A DNA stretch of 64,000 nucleotides. It comes from Arion vulgaris (taxonomy: Eukaryota > Mollusca > Gastropoda > Stylommatophora > Arionidae). Positions 1 through 11,000 of this stretch are shown piece by piece. Position numbers and translations under genes: made by a program. Position 1 is the stretch's first letter. Every line of letters begins with the position of its first letter. Below the pieces are notes generated by a model. The model saw only the letters and a list, made by a program, of their open reading frames with translations, was not told where the DNA came from and did not search any database. The stretch lies in the NCBI GenBank assembly GCA_020796225.1, contig CM036753.1, positions 3,162,001 to 3,226,000 of the forward strand, in the 5' to 3' direction.

Positions 1-720
1 CGGCAGGAGACTCAGTGACCGATTCGGCCAACACTTGCGCGATATACGCCAATGCTCTGTGACCCTGTAGCTACCCATTTCAATGATACTGGCCATTCAG
101 GAGCTTGCGATGTCCAGGTCACAGCCATCCGATCATGTTCCTCTGATGATCGTAGTCGATTTGCTCTGGAGAATCGGTTGATTTCTTTGTATGGTACCTT
201 ACGACCACGCGGCTCAACGTATTACATTCTTATGCTTCTTAGTACTTTTTCTTCCCATGCTTTGTAATCTCTATGGGTATATGTTGCATGTATTACATTC
301 TTATGCTTCTTAGTACTTTCTCTTCCCATGCTTTATAATCTATATGGGTATATGTTGCATGTATTCAAGTTATATATTTACTAGATGTTTCATTGTTTCT
401 TTTCTATTTCTAGTTTTTATGTGTGTTTTTGTGTTACATTTATTTCGTTATTCGTTTTTATTCCAGATTTTCCTTAGATACGTTGGTATTTGGTCGTCCA
501 TTTGTGTTTCATTTTAATTTGTCACTCCTGTTTGTTCGCTTGCTTGATAAAGGCCTTGTTGGTCAAACTGCTGTTTATCGTCACTGTTTATGTATTTTGT
601 AAAACTATAGTACTTTGTTTGTACGTGTTTCACTATTTACCAAGTTTTACTGCAGTCTTCCCCCTATTTCGATGTTTCCCATTATGTCATTACAGTTAGT
701 TTTAGCACATTAATTGGTTC
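1..720 (+). mobile_element. Penelope-like element 3' fragment
   Basis: The first 230 bases translate, in two frames, to the end of a GIY-YIG endonuclease domain of the Penelope type: GRRLSDRFGQHLRDI in frame 2, then DPVATHFNDTGHSG and ENRLISLYGTLRP in frame 1. The frame switch near position 50 shows the copy is dead. A 71-bp segment is duplicated head to tail at 220-361. Downstream, 541-572 carries a decayed hammerhead-ribozyme-like core, which fits the terminal repeats of this retroelement class. The same downstream text recurs at 34.3-35.3 kb. It lies upstream of an ANKZF1 exon, so it is probably intronic. Confidence 0.75.
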
Positions 721-785
721 CTATTGTATCATTACATCAAGATTTAGCACTAGCACATTAATTTGTTCATATTGTGTCATTTCAG

Positions 786-856
786 CGAGCCTTAGCAGCA
801 GAAAAGAGAATTCTTCAGCAATGCAGTGACCAGGGATTGTCAAAACCTGTACTGAG
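786..856 (+). CDS. ANKZF1: ANKZF1 penultimate exon
   Basis: The acceptor is the ttcag at 781-785 and the donor is gtaatt at 857. The 71-nt exon ends in phase 2: the last two bases (AG) take one base from the next exon to make Ser. It encodes the basic helix that precedes the zinc finger. Confidence 0.8.
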
Positions 857-2301
857 GTAATTTTCTTCAGAATTGGATGTATTATGTGTTTATTATCTTG
901 TCAGTAAGAATTATTTAACTGTATGTAAGTAAATATTCATTATGTATTCCTTTAGTCATTCTTTATACATTTCTAAATTCATGTTTTATGAGATAAATAA
1001 ACTGTTGTGAGTATCTTCTTTTTTATTTTTATTGTGTTCTACATCAACCAGCACATTCGGTTTCTGTATGCATTTCCTTCTGTTACGCCTCCCTAAGTGG
1101 GACATCTGTATTGAAATCTTCTTGGGTGTTTTTTCATCAGCCTGTGGTGACATGTTGTTTTCATTTGTAAGTTTATTTCCATCATGGCAGACTAGTGCAT
1201 CTGCTGTGACCAGATATGGATAGTCTTCTTTCTTTTCTTGAATCCTGTTTTGCCTCACAGCGTCAGGATAAGAAGAGATTTATAGAACGGTTTTTGCATT
1301 CGCTTCATATATAGTGTTTTTTCACCATCTCTGTTATCTCTGAGGTCCACCTTTTGCGCGAACGGTCTTTTGCTTTGTATTCACTGTATCAGAGTAACGT
1401 TGCTCTTTGATGCGACTGTCTGTTGGTAATGTTCTTCTATGGCCGAACCATTAAATAAGTTGATTCTTGATGAAGTTCAGTACTGATATTGTACCCATTT
1501 TTTTTCCTGATGTTTTTATTTCTAAATGGTCTCTTCTTGATACTTCCAGCATTCTGCGTGACATTTCATCTTTGTCCTGACTAGTTTTCTTCTATCGTTT
1601 GATGTCAGCGTCCAGGTTTGACATTGATAGCATAATGTTGGGAGAAAGATTGTGTTGTACAATGCTCTTTTTCATGGTGACATGTTTGCTTTCCAAAATT
1701 GGTGCCATTTGTCCTATGATTTGATTTGCCTTATTGCATCTATGTTGGGATTTCGTTAGTTAATCTTCCATTTGCTTAAAACATGCTCCCTAGGTATGTA
1801 AAGTCTTTGACTTGCTTTATTTGATGTTTGTCTGGGGAGAGATGTTTTTTCACTAGCAAATGGCACTATTTCGGTTTTGTCAATATTATTTCTCAAATAA
1901 TAAAATATACTATGGATAAATAGTAAACCCAGGAATATGTGAGGATGCAGGAAGAGATACGGAAAGTTAGCAGGGGCCAGAAAAGCACTGAACAAATACA
2001 TTAGGGTTAGGCTTCAGCAATGTTTGCATTATTTAATGGAATTGTGCAAATTTCTGACAACATAGTATCATTTTCGGAAACTGTATGTATAAAACAGACA
2101 TTGCAGCCATTCAGAAGACACAACCTCATTTCTTTATTGAAAATATTTGATTACAGTTTGACTTACTCTTTTCTTTTCAGTCGTTGCTGGCAGTGTGGTT
2201 CAGATATGACAGGAAAATTGCCGTTTGAGTACTTTGATTACAAGTTCTGTACCACAAAATGTCTGAGAGAACATAGATCCAAGTTATCTGCTACAAAATG
2301 A
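786..2301 (+). CDS. ANKZF1: ANKZF1/Vms1 orthologue, last two coding exons (5' part outside window)
   Basis: Exons 786-856 and 2181-2301 join in phase. They give an alanine/lysine-rich helix (RALAAEKRILQQC) followed by a compact zinc finger and a stop. The finger has Cys-x2-Cys and Cys-x3-Cys pairs (RCWQCGSDMTGKLPFEYFDY, then FCTTKCLREHRSK). That order and spacing match the C-terminal Vms1-associated treble clef of ANKZF1, known in yeast and animals as the peptidyl-tRNA hydrolase that frees stalled nascent chains on 60S subunits, with a Cdc48/p97 link. The catalytic VLRF1 domain and ankyrin repeats lie to the left of the window. The intron is filled by a reversed LINE remnant. The assignment rests on the zinc finger and the helix before it. 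Confidence 0.82.
985..1990 (-). mobile_element. LINE 3' end, reversed (ALRQNRI/VRQNRI-tail family)
   Basis: The reverse complement matches, piece by piece, the copies at 16140-16880 (+) and 62920-63440 (+): the segment beginning near the phrase aacatagatacaata, the core with ggacaaatggcaccaatttt, and the tail encoding a polypeptide near RQNRIQEKKE. Frames are broken by stops. It is the C-terminal and 3' end of a non-LTR retrotransposon inside the last ANKZF1 intron. Confidence 0.6.
2181..2301 (+). CDS. ANKZF1: ANKZF1 terminal coding exon, treble-clef zinc finger
   Basis: The acceptor has a strong pyrimidine tract (ttcttttcag, 2171-2180). The exon supplies all four zinc-binding cysteines and ends at TGA 2299-2301. 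The short tail SKLSATK after the finger is like the short tails of other ANKZF1 proteins. Confidence 0.83.
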
Positions 2302-2361
2302 TAGACTGATAGACTGTTCGAGATCATTAATCTTGGTTTAGATAGGTAAAATTGGAAGGAA

Positions 2362-2367
2362 AATAAA
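2362..2367 (+). terminator. Poly(A) signal of ANKZF1
   Basis: AATAAA lies about 60 bases after the stop codon. It is the first canonical polyadenylation hexamer downstream, giving a very short 3' UTR. Confidence 0.6.
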
Positions 2368-2519
2368 TATAGCCATTCTAGATTTTGAAATCTAGTCTTC
2401 ATAACAAAGAGGTCAGTGTTCTGATCATAGTTAAAGTGGTTCTTGAGGAAAAATGACACAAAGAAATTATATAATTTTCAACAACGTAGATGAGATAATG
2501 AATGAAGGCTTATTGCAAT

Positions 2520-2625
2520 ATCTATTAGTGCAATCTCGCAGATGGCGTGCCAGTTCTGCCGACAGGAACGGAGCCATATTGTGAAACTTAACTCAATGAA
2601 GTCAATCGTCGCTTTAGACCTTTTT
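2520..2625 (+). mobile_element. SINE family C, 3' fragment
   Basis: The text cagatggcgtgccagttctg, and the aagtcaatc that follows, repeats in the fuller copies at 14575-14860, 53503-53880 and 60305-60555. Only the 3' body is present here; the tRNA-like head is missing. Confidence 0.6.
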
Positions 2626-2704
2626 TCGGCCGACCCATTAGTAGAAGAAGTAAACACTGGTAATGCAAAAACAAGATGTAGTGTCGGTTTTATGACTTCT
2701 TCTT

Positions 2705-3095
2705 CTGCATTCTCACTAGATTGAGATTTCGGATTCTCTAATAAAGGCAGCCGTCTGCCTCAGATTATCAGCCACGCCATACAGTTTGTCTTGGACACTA
2801 GTGTAAGTGGGCCACCTCTTTCTTCTCAAGTCTGCATACTGGGGGCAGTTCTGTAGGATATAATTCCTATGATTTCTGCTTCCCGTTTGTGCGACCTTTT
2901 CCGCAGTAAGTTTTGGCCACCCTCGTGATGGTAGGTCTGACATTCTTACTGCGTGGCCAAATCTCCGAGGCAGATTGGCGACTGTAGAATCTGTTATCCC
3001 ATTCCTCCTTGTGAGGGGTCGCTGCACCATGTTATGCGCTTTACGGCCTGGTGCATCCCTTTTCTGCAAGCATTTGTTTTGGGTTAGCATTCCCT
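2705..3095 (-). mobile_element. LINE C-terminal tail, reversed
   Basis: The minus-strand frame reads NYILQNCPQYADLRRKRWP and later KLYGVADNLRQTAAFIRES, the post-RNase H tail of a jockey-like LINE. The same tail occurs at 18160-18530 (-) and 21930-22395 (+). The copy is 5'-truncated and directly abuts a family A retroposon fragment. Confidence 0.7.
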
Positions 3096-3097
3096 AG

Positions 3098-3215
3098 TGG
3101 ACACATGCATCAGATTTCAGCCGAACCTCCTTAGTTGCCTCTTACGACATGCGGGGCAGGTAACAGTGGTTATATTCTTTACACCCCAAATTTGGGCCCG
3201 CAACCACTCAGCGAG
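3098..3215 (-). mobile_element. SINE-like family A, truncated copy
   Basis: The reverse complement carries the family A start (gggcccaaatttggggtgta) and the core gcatgtcgtaagaggc, here with gcatgtcgtaagaggcaac. It keeps only the 5' half of the family unit. Confidence 0.65.
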
Positions 3216-4085
3216 TTTTATGACAACTGTTGATGTTTCATCTCTGAGATACACTTGTATTAATAATAAACTTTACAGTTCTATCCAGAATGTACAGTTC
3301 CATCCAGAACACAAATCTTCACTCAGTATTGACATTTCAGTTCTGTGAAATCATTTCCCATGTCTTTCAAATCATCCCAATGTACATTTTCAGCTCTCCG
3401 ATTAGATTTTTATTGTCTTCCTCTGTTTCTCAAACAAATTCATCTAGCCAGGCAACGAAAGCAAATATTACTTATAACAGGCTTTGAACCTGCATCCACA
3501 TGACTTAATCCTTTCATTCCATTTTTGTAACCCCCCGCATTTTTACAGCAGTATGTACAGAATTAGTCAATGTACTGACTTTGCGACATCTTAAAAAATA
3601 CTGCTAGCCGGTTTATCAGCTCAGAAGAGTGAAGGGGTTAATTCACATGTAAGAATTCATCCAGTGAAATTTATATAACATATATTAGTTAGAAAGTATA
3701 TAATTGTCTTTATTGCGAGTTTCTTTCACTATAAAAATGATTTGTGTTGAGGTAACCTCACACACAAGTTTTCATCACGGAGGATTCATATAGAAACTCT
3801 GAAACTAGTTTTAGGGAGGAATCTTGTGGCAGCTCATGGTATTATTTTGTCTTTACAGTGTAGGTGTTGAAAAACAAGGGTGATAGATAGGAATCTGTCT
3901 AATGTCCATGTTTCTAAACAAAGTGCAACATTCCTTACATAGTAAAATAGAATAGAAATATTACAATAATCAGTTTTTCTGTACTAACAAAAAAAATACT
4001 GCTGAACAGTAAAGACTAGTGATATTTTTTGTACAGAATTAACTTGATCTGCGAAAGGAGTTTGTCAGCTGCTGGACAGATATTT
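3216..4085. other. Intergenic stretch, no gene seen
   Basis: AT-rich sequence between TE remnants. A short imperfect duplication (cagttctatccagaa / cagttccatccagaac) sits at 3275-3315. I see no coding potential and no splice-compatible exon. Confidence 0.5.
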
Positions 4086-4089
4086 GAAT

Positions 4090-4480
4090 AAATTAGATAA
4101 CACACACAAATACAACTTTTCTGCAAAAATCTTACGCGTGTACTGGCCGACTACTATCTCGAACCAAGAATTGCTTGCACGATGCCAACAAGAGAATATG
4201 GGCACTATCATCCGAAGACAACGCTGGAGATGGATTGGACATGTGATGCGCATGGAGATTGGCTCCGACACAAAACTGCACTGAGATGGACTCCAGAGGG
4301 TAGGCGAAAGCGTGGAAGACCCAAGACGACCTGGAGGAGAACGATAGAGCAAGAACTGAAGGAAATGAATCATAGCTGGAACACAATACAGAGGAAGGCC
4401 ATGAACAGGGAAGAATGGGTATGTTTGTTGCTGCCCTAAACGCCAAGGTCGTAACAGGCTAAAGAGAGAGAGGACATGCA
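4090..4480 (+). mobile_element. LINE C-terminal fragment (RRRWRWIGHVMRM type)
   Basis: Two overlapping frames read QRWRWIGHVMRMEIGSDT and then PEGRRKRGRPKTTWRRTIEQ followed by ELKEMNHSWNTIQRKAMNRE. This is the common C-terminus after the reverse transcriptase of RTE/CR1-like LINEs. A frame change separates the halves. Related ends occur at 29320-29620 and 44770-45010. Confidence 0.75.
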
Positions 4481-4529
4481 ACAGTCACATCTATCATAAT
4501 GACAACACTTCATTAGAAAGGTTAAAAAA

Positions 4530-4700
4530 ATAAAATTTGTACAAAAATATTTTCACCATCTTCTAAATTACACCAGGGACCCTCGTCAGTGTTACAGAGT
4601 TCGTGCACTGCCGCTGAGACCTTCCTGTGTAAGAAAGAGATCGGAGCACACATGGTTACTCACGAAGTGCAATGATGATGGTCCTATCAATCATGATGTT
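4530..4700 (+). mobile_element. SINE family F, 3' half
   Basis: The run caccatcttctaaattacac and the following segment to gatgatggtcctatcaatca match the 3' half of the full copy at 23290-23725 (-) and the copy at 58165-58460 (+). The tRNA-like head is absent. Confidence 0.6.
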
Positions 4701-5685
4701 TATTTGTCATCAAAATATTCAATGTTCTTTTCAATTTTTCTTTCTGTCCTCATCTTTTCACCATGTCTTCATGCAGTTTCTTTTGTGTCTATGAAATGCA
4801 GGCCACTATTAAATTATATAATAATAAAACTGATTAATAAATTGGTTATTCATCTAATTGCATTGATGTGATGGGTCAATCAAATCATGTTTCTGCTAAA
4901 GTGCATTGATAATGGATCAGTCAATGATGTCTTTGCTTCTGTCCGTTCCAACTAGAAAAGAGAGAAGTCAAGCCTTTTTGAAGCTACTGCCCTAGCCTAA
5001 AGAAAACTATAAACTTTGTCCTGGTGACAAAAGACTACAGCCCTAACCTTGAAGAAAACTGTTAACTTTGTTCTGATAACAGAATGATTTAACATGAACA
5101 TAGACTTGAATGCAGAGAAAGAAGAAACAAAACATTAATGATAATTTGTTGAAAATTATTCAGCCATAAAAGAATTGAATCATTTGAATTTCTTTTGTGT
5201 TTTTGTGTATAGAATAATGAGATTTTGTTTGCGTTTTTTTATGTGTATAGAATTCAGTGTTTAAAAATTGACATTATTGCACTCCAGGCAGACCCATAGG
5301 TGCTCAGTTTTTCACTACAGATGGCTACGGCTGAATCATGTGTATGGAATAATTTAAGATTACGCACACTTTCAAGCAATATACATAATAACCTAGTTTC
5401 TATTAGCAGATTAGTTTTCATTGCAAAGTTGAGCCAATAAATCTCTGCAAGAATCAAAGATTTGGACAAGAACGAAACAAATAAGAAAATGATTTCTGTG
5501 TCTTTGAGACCAAAAAAATAAATAGCAATCATCATAACATCACTTAAAATTTATCAATTGGCCACATTTATGGAAAGGATGATCATAGTAAGTTCCTGAC
5601 CATAGCAGATAAGGACAAATTGTGTACAATCTCTTATTTGAATATATTTAGAAATCAGTTCTTCTTGTCGTTATTTATCGATCAA
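4701..5685. other. Intergenic stretch, mostly unassigned
   Basis: AT-rich. Positions 5280-5335 read, on the minus strand, like a LINE tail related to 25900-25980 (CSEKLSTYGSA), but the match is short. Nothing else is supported. Confidence 0.4.
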
Positions 5686-5689
5686 TTTT

Positions 5690-5830
5690 AATCACTTTTT
5701 GTGATATGTTTGATCTTTGCCAAGAACGTGTATACGTTGTACATTGGTTTGGCAGGCCCCTAAACGCATAGACTTCATGTTTAGGATGCATGCATCCGAT
5801 TTCAGCCAATAGAAATCAGTTGTTACCCTT
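5690..5830 (-). mobile_element. SINE-like family A, 3' half
   Basis: The reverse complement contains the family A segment with tctatgcgtttaggggcc and the tail tcacaaagagtgattaaaat. The 5' half with the conserved core is missing. Confidence 0.6.
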
Positions 5831-6032
5831 ATATCAATATACAACTTATTGCTAAATAGTACTTTTGATATTCTTACTGAGCTGTCTTTGATTCTCATTT
5901 GTAGGACACTTTGTAACATGTTCGCCATTATTTTATCAGACCAACAACTGCACATATCCAATCTTTATGTCCCTATCTTTAGCTTGTTAACATGCATCTA
6001 GATCTGTATTCAGAATTAATCAAAAGAGGTTG

Positions 6033-6362
6033 TAAGAGAGCCGCAGTAGTGTAGATGTCACTGATCTCGTTTCTTAGGAGTGTGGTCCGGGTTCAATTCC
6101 ACAGTGGGCGTGGAATATTTGTTCCGATTATAACGGCTCTCATGTCGACATAACCTCTAAACTCTGCCAATGTCAGAGTCTCAATTAACTAGCCTCAATT
6201 GGGTACCAGGAAAGGCACTAGGAAGTGCAGACGGACGGCGTAATGTTGACCATGTCACCCATCATGTGCCGACGGTCAATGAAAAATACGACCCTAATAC
6301 CGTATTCCCCAATACACCTCGAGGTATGAAAAAGAGTGCCTTTACTTTTTTAAAGAGAAAAT
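6033..6362 (+). mobile_element. tRNA-derived SINE, family G
   Basis: The head resembles a tRNA promoter: an A-box-like gtagtgtagatgtc and a B box (gggttcaattcc near 6089). The body (gttgaccatgtcacccatca, then tacctcgaggtat) recurs reversed at 25130-25375 and, diverged, at 36005-36300 (+) and 59935-60065 (-). Confidence 0.65.
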
Positions 6363-6384
6363 AACATGTATGCAATTTTTGTAA

Positions 6385-6650
6385 TTAGCTAAACAGATTT
6401 TGAGGTGCATGAGATGTGGATATACATAAAACAGGACTGTGCTTCATAGACCAAAAACACTGCACAAAGAAAATATGTAAAATGAGAAGAAATATATTCA
6501 GAAACAATAAACAGCACAAAGTCAGAATATTTTGACTATCTGGGGAACCTATGGCTTTTCTGCCAGCCCGCAGAATTGAACCCGCACTCACAGAGGGCTA
6601 GTCACCCGCAGTCCAACGTGCTACGAACACGCTGGGCAGGCGGGCTTGAC
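6385..6650 (-). mobile_element. Possible tRNA-derived SINE, reversed
   Basis: On the minus strand 6650-6565 has a B box (gcgggttcaattc) about 45 bases after an A-box-like stretch, with GC-rich ends (gcccgcctgcc / gcgggctggc). The AT-rich body runs down to about 6385. It is not a canonical tRNA gene: the cloverleaf is imperfect and I find no second copy in the window. Confidence 0.4.
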
Positions 6651-6966
6651 TACTTTAAAACACATGACACTGATGAAGAACCTACTAAACAGTGACATCA
6701 GAGGGAATGACACAAAAATGTCTGTCTATGTCCCATCTGACTTCTGACACAATTAAATAGCTGGCCTCTTGTTCTGCGACTTTATCATTTCATCACGGAG
6801 GCTGTGTCAAGTTTCTCTGTTTATTGCAAGAAGTTCTCATTTTACTGTGCCCAATTTTGCTGATAGTATCCAGCCCTGCTGTGTCCTACTGAAAGTTATG
6901 CGCGTTCTCTGTGCCCTCATATTTTGTATATCTCAACAAGGATTATGCACGGACAGTAATCACTAA

Positions 6967-7640
6967 TCACTGCCATAATATCCCAGCATACTCCATTAGC
7001 ACATCGGCAACAGTGGGAGGCACCAATGCCAAATCAATGACACTGTCATAGTCCCCTGGTCGACTCGCTAATCTGTTTGCTCTACCATCGTCGATGCAGA
7101 CTAGATCTGATGTTCCTAGCGCGTCTTTTAACTTCTCACCCTGTTTGTTGGTGTGGTCAGTTCCCCACTGCCTACACCTGGCGTTGAAGTCACCGCAAAA
7201 GATGATGTGCTTGTCCTGGCCAAATAAACTTTGCCATTGCAGTGTATCCACTTTGCCGTTGCAACCATACACATTGACTATGATAAACGGGACATGAGTC
7301 TGCCCACTAACAGTATGCACATGTATGGCGTCACAGCTCCACCTCGGCGGACGTGTCTACTTCAGATGCCGACATCAAGACATGTATTTAACAAGAATTG
7401 CATTTCCAATATGTCGCCTGTTATATAAACTATGAAATCCAACAATGCAGACCGTCGCTTATTCCAGATTGATTTCTTGGAGGGCAATGATGTCAGCATG
7501 ATATGTGAGTGTGAGTTTGTCGAGGACCGATCGTCTCTTCTTCACACCAACACAATTCCAGTACATGATGGGTACGTTTTGTCGACCCAGTCATTCCCAC
7601 TTCATGTACCAGTCCAGTATGATGTATCTCTTTATGAGAG
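6967..7640 (-). mobile_element. LINE apurinic endonuclease domain fragment
   Basis: The minus strand encodes pieces of an exo-endo-phosphatase domain: TYHADIIALQEINL near the start, then NVYGCNGKVDT, the metal/active-site motif IIFCGDFNARCRQWGTDH and SVIDLALV. These are the known landmarks of the LINE endonuclease that nicks target DNA. The open part is 117 residues (7320-6967); stops and a frame change lie upstream of it, so this copy is inactive. Confidence 0.8.
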
Positions 7641-7840
7641 TTATGATTTCTTGAAAAGACAGTGGTTAATATATTTGCTATGCCTTCCTTGGCCAAGACA
7701 TTGGCGCTCTCATTGTCTTCAATGTTACCGTGAGATGGAATCCACTGCAGGGAAATTTCTACATTTTTGTGAGTCTTAACTTTCACAATTTGGGGCAACA
7801 AATTCCCCGTATTGGGGAAATCTGATTCAATGAACAACTA
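7640..7840 (-). mobile_element. LINE RNase H fragment
   Basis: The minus frame reads EISLQWIPSHGNIEDNESAN followed by VLAKEG, the last catalytic block of RNase H in LINEs. It sits immediately upstream, on the same strand, of the endonuclease fragment, the reverse of the order within one LINE. Confidence 0.7.
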
Positions 7841-8024
7841 ACTCTCTTCTGTATAAAATAGAAAAGTCAGTCATCAGTTTATATTTCTGAAACTGAAGAG
7901 GCCAATAAGACGTGTCCCCATAAACACTGTTGTTATGTCTTGTATAGTTTTCAAGTAATACAAGTGTGATACAGCATCACATAATATTTGGATTACATTA
8001 CACAGCGTGCTGTTTGATAAAAAA

Positions 8025-8099
8025 ATGTTTAAAAATCTTAAAAAGAAGCTTGAACAAGGGGTAGCTCAATCCAAAGCTGCGGTGACAGGCCTGACGAAG
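8025..8099 (+). CDS. GOLGA4: GOLGA4 exon 1 (start codon)
   Basis: ATG at 8025 in an A-rich context (aaaaaATG), 25 codons, donor gtaaga at 8100, phase 0. It encodes MFKNLKKKLEQG, the short basic amphipathic start shared by golgin-245 and golgin-97, which is why this start was chosen. The exon is too short to appear in an ordinary ORF scan. I see no TATA box upstream. Confidence 0.85.
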
Positions 8100-11000
8100 G
8101 TAAGATTAGATAACAACGTAACCCGGTAACACCGGAACCGATGAAGTTACTTCTGTTGTTGACTACTTGAAGTTCAGTACTTTAACTTACTGATACTACT
8201 CGAACTGACTAAACTATTGGTCTAGTATACTGGCCCCTGTAAAATGGTGTATATAAAATACAATTCATCTGCAAATGAACTTTGCCACCCCAACAGTCAT
8301 CCAGAACTTCTCTGTCGTCACTCATAGTATATAGGCCAGATGTCATGCCTCCGCAGCCGTCATGTTCACAGTTCAGATCATCAGTTACATCCTGATCCAT
8401 CTTCTCCGTGATCTTCCTCTTCTTCTCTTTGCCGGTATGCCTCCTTCCGTGATGGTCTTCTCCAGCCCTTCATTTCTTTTTATATTTCCAAAATATCTGC
8501 AATATTATGTTCACAATTTCATCAAAAAGTAAATAATAATAATGCCCGTAATCACGGTAATGGACTAATGCCGTAATGGTATTAACTTAATTGACTGAGA
8601 GAGTCTTAGTAAGTAAGTTAGTAGTCTCACCATAATTTTCAGAGTTGACTCAGTTGAAACCTGGACCAATACATTTTTACACTCAGTCTGATGGATTGGA
8701 ACATAAAAAATAATGTGTGGGTTGAGCATTTGAAGAGTGAGCCTACTCTTTAAGTATTTTAAGTGTAACAGAAGATTTCTCCATATGGACAGAGAAGAGA
8801 ACAAATAGATATATTCAGAAAGAACTCAGAATTAAAGAAAACTGTCTGATGCTACAAATTTAACAAATAAGAAGAGAAAAATTGAAGTATTTTGAACATA
8901 TAAAAATACGCAGAAGGTTAGAGAAGAGCATTATGAAAGAAGGTATCCTGGCAAAGAGAAGAAGAAGACCACGGAGATGAATTTAGGATGTAACTGATGA
9001 TTTGAGCAGAACGGCAGTAGAGGTCTATAAGAGAGAGAGAGAGATACATTCTGATGAACTTTTGGGGTAGCAAAGTTCTGCCCAGGACAATCTATTTATT
9101 TGATGATGGTGAATCTATTCTCCCCACCTGCTAGAAAATATGGCAGCTATGCATTGCTAAAAATATGAGAAGCTATAATAAAAAATAACTAATCATGGCG
9201 AACCAGCAGCTGAAGCAGCATTTGTCTTGCGCCTTTGAGATCAATCAGTATGAACATTCAGCTAGATACAATAACAACCAATGATAGTGAATGCTTACCT
9301 ACCCGAAGTAACTGGGCTTTACCTCATAAGCTAGCCGTCTTATCACAGCTCTACCTTAGTTGTATTTTAAGACACACATAGTAGGAAGCAGTGGTTCTAT
9401 TATTTGTTCCTAATAATGGCACATGGGTATTATAAACTAGTCAATAATTTGTGTTACAATCAGAACTTGTTACCAGCTAGTTCTTAATGACATTCTTTTT
9501 CTTCTAAAGAAATCATTAAATTAGCACCCTGTTACTGTCTACCTCCGAAGATGGAGAAGGCTCGCCTGTACGGCGGAAGACACTAATAATAAAGAAAACA
9601 GTCCTTCACACAAAAATCAGTCAGAAGTGCCATACCAGGTGCACTGGAAACGTCTGAATTCATAATTGGTGAACACAAGAAGAAGGAGTTACAGTCTCTA
9701 TAGAAAGGATTTCCCTCCAGACTAGGCCACAACAGATGATGTGACTCAACACACAGAATTAACTACATGAGACAAAACCTATTGTTGATGATGATTTATC
9801 TTGTATGTATTTTTTCTGTGTGAACAGTATTTCAGCTTATTCACACTTTTATATTATTTTAAATTGTTAGGGAGATGATAGCTTCGAGAGAAGTGGTTCG
9901 TCAGAGTCTATAGGTAGACCCAGGCTGAAAGCACCCTCAGAAAAATGTCAGCCAAACCTCAGATGTGGGTCACAATTTCAACACTCCAGTTATCACCATA
10001 GGACAGAAGATTGCAGGCAGTTCTCATGTTCCCACTGGACAGCTTGTTGACATACCACTTTCCGAGGGAATGGACTCTACTCGTTATGAGGTAAATATCA
10101 GTTATGTTTGACAGTCCTATAAAAATTTGATTCTATTTATTTGTTAGAAACATTATTGGTTATTTTAACATTTATTAGAAACAACTTCATAGAACCTCAG
10201 CCAGATCTATTGCTGTTCATTCTCTCTCAGTGAGGCAGATCCATTGCTGTTCATTCCCTCTCAGTGAAATGGTATGCATGCTGGTGGTTCATGTGGCTCA
10301 TTGGTTAAACACACTTCTTTTTCTGATCTGCAGGTTACCAGTCCTACTTACGCAACTTTTGATTTAATTCCATCATTCACAGTATAGATGCATCATCAGT
10401 TGTCATTTCTTCATCCAAAAACAAAGGAAAAGTACCTGCAGTATGTCCTTCCCTTATCCATCTCCAACAATGCTGCTGCAGATGATCTTGATGCAAGCTA
10501 GTCTGTTATCTCATCACCATGGACATCTGCATGTCCAAGACATTAGATCCATGTAAGACTTTGCAAGTTGGAAGCATCTACAGATGCTATCAAAAACAAA
10601 GGAAAAGTACCTGCAGTATGTCCTTCCCTTATCCATCTCCAACAATGCTGCTGCAGATGATCTTGATGCAAGCTAGTCTGTTATCTCATCACCATGGACA
10701 TCTGCATGTCCAAGACATTAGATCCATGTAAGACTTTGGAAGTTGGAAGCATCTATAGATGCTATCAAAAACAAAGGAAAAGTACCTGCAGTATGTCCTT
10801 CCCTTATCCATCTCCAACAATGCTGCTGCAGATGATCTTGATGCAAGCTAGTCTGTTATCTCATCACCATGGACATCTGCATGTCCAAGACATTAGATCC
10901 ATGTAAGACTTTGCAAGTTGGAAGCATCTATAGATGCTATCAAAAACAAAGGAAAAGTACCTGCAGTATGTCCTTCCCTTATCCATCTCCAACAATGCTG

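Noticed and set aside
2020..2180. Longer ANKZF1 exon starting at 2020
   Set aside because: The reading frame is open, but a strong acceptor at 2180 and phase with the 786-856 exon place the exon start at 2181; the upstream residues have no family match.
6565..6650. True tRNA gene on the minus strand
   Set aside because: A B box and GC-rich ends exist, but the anticodon and D arms do not fold cleanly; more likely a SINE head.
7493..7779. Plus-strand 115-codon frame
   Set aside because: Shadow of the minus-strand RNase H and endonuclease LINE pieces.
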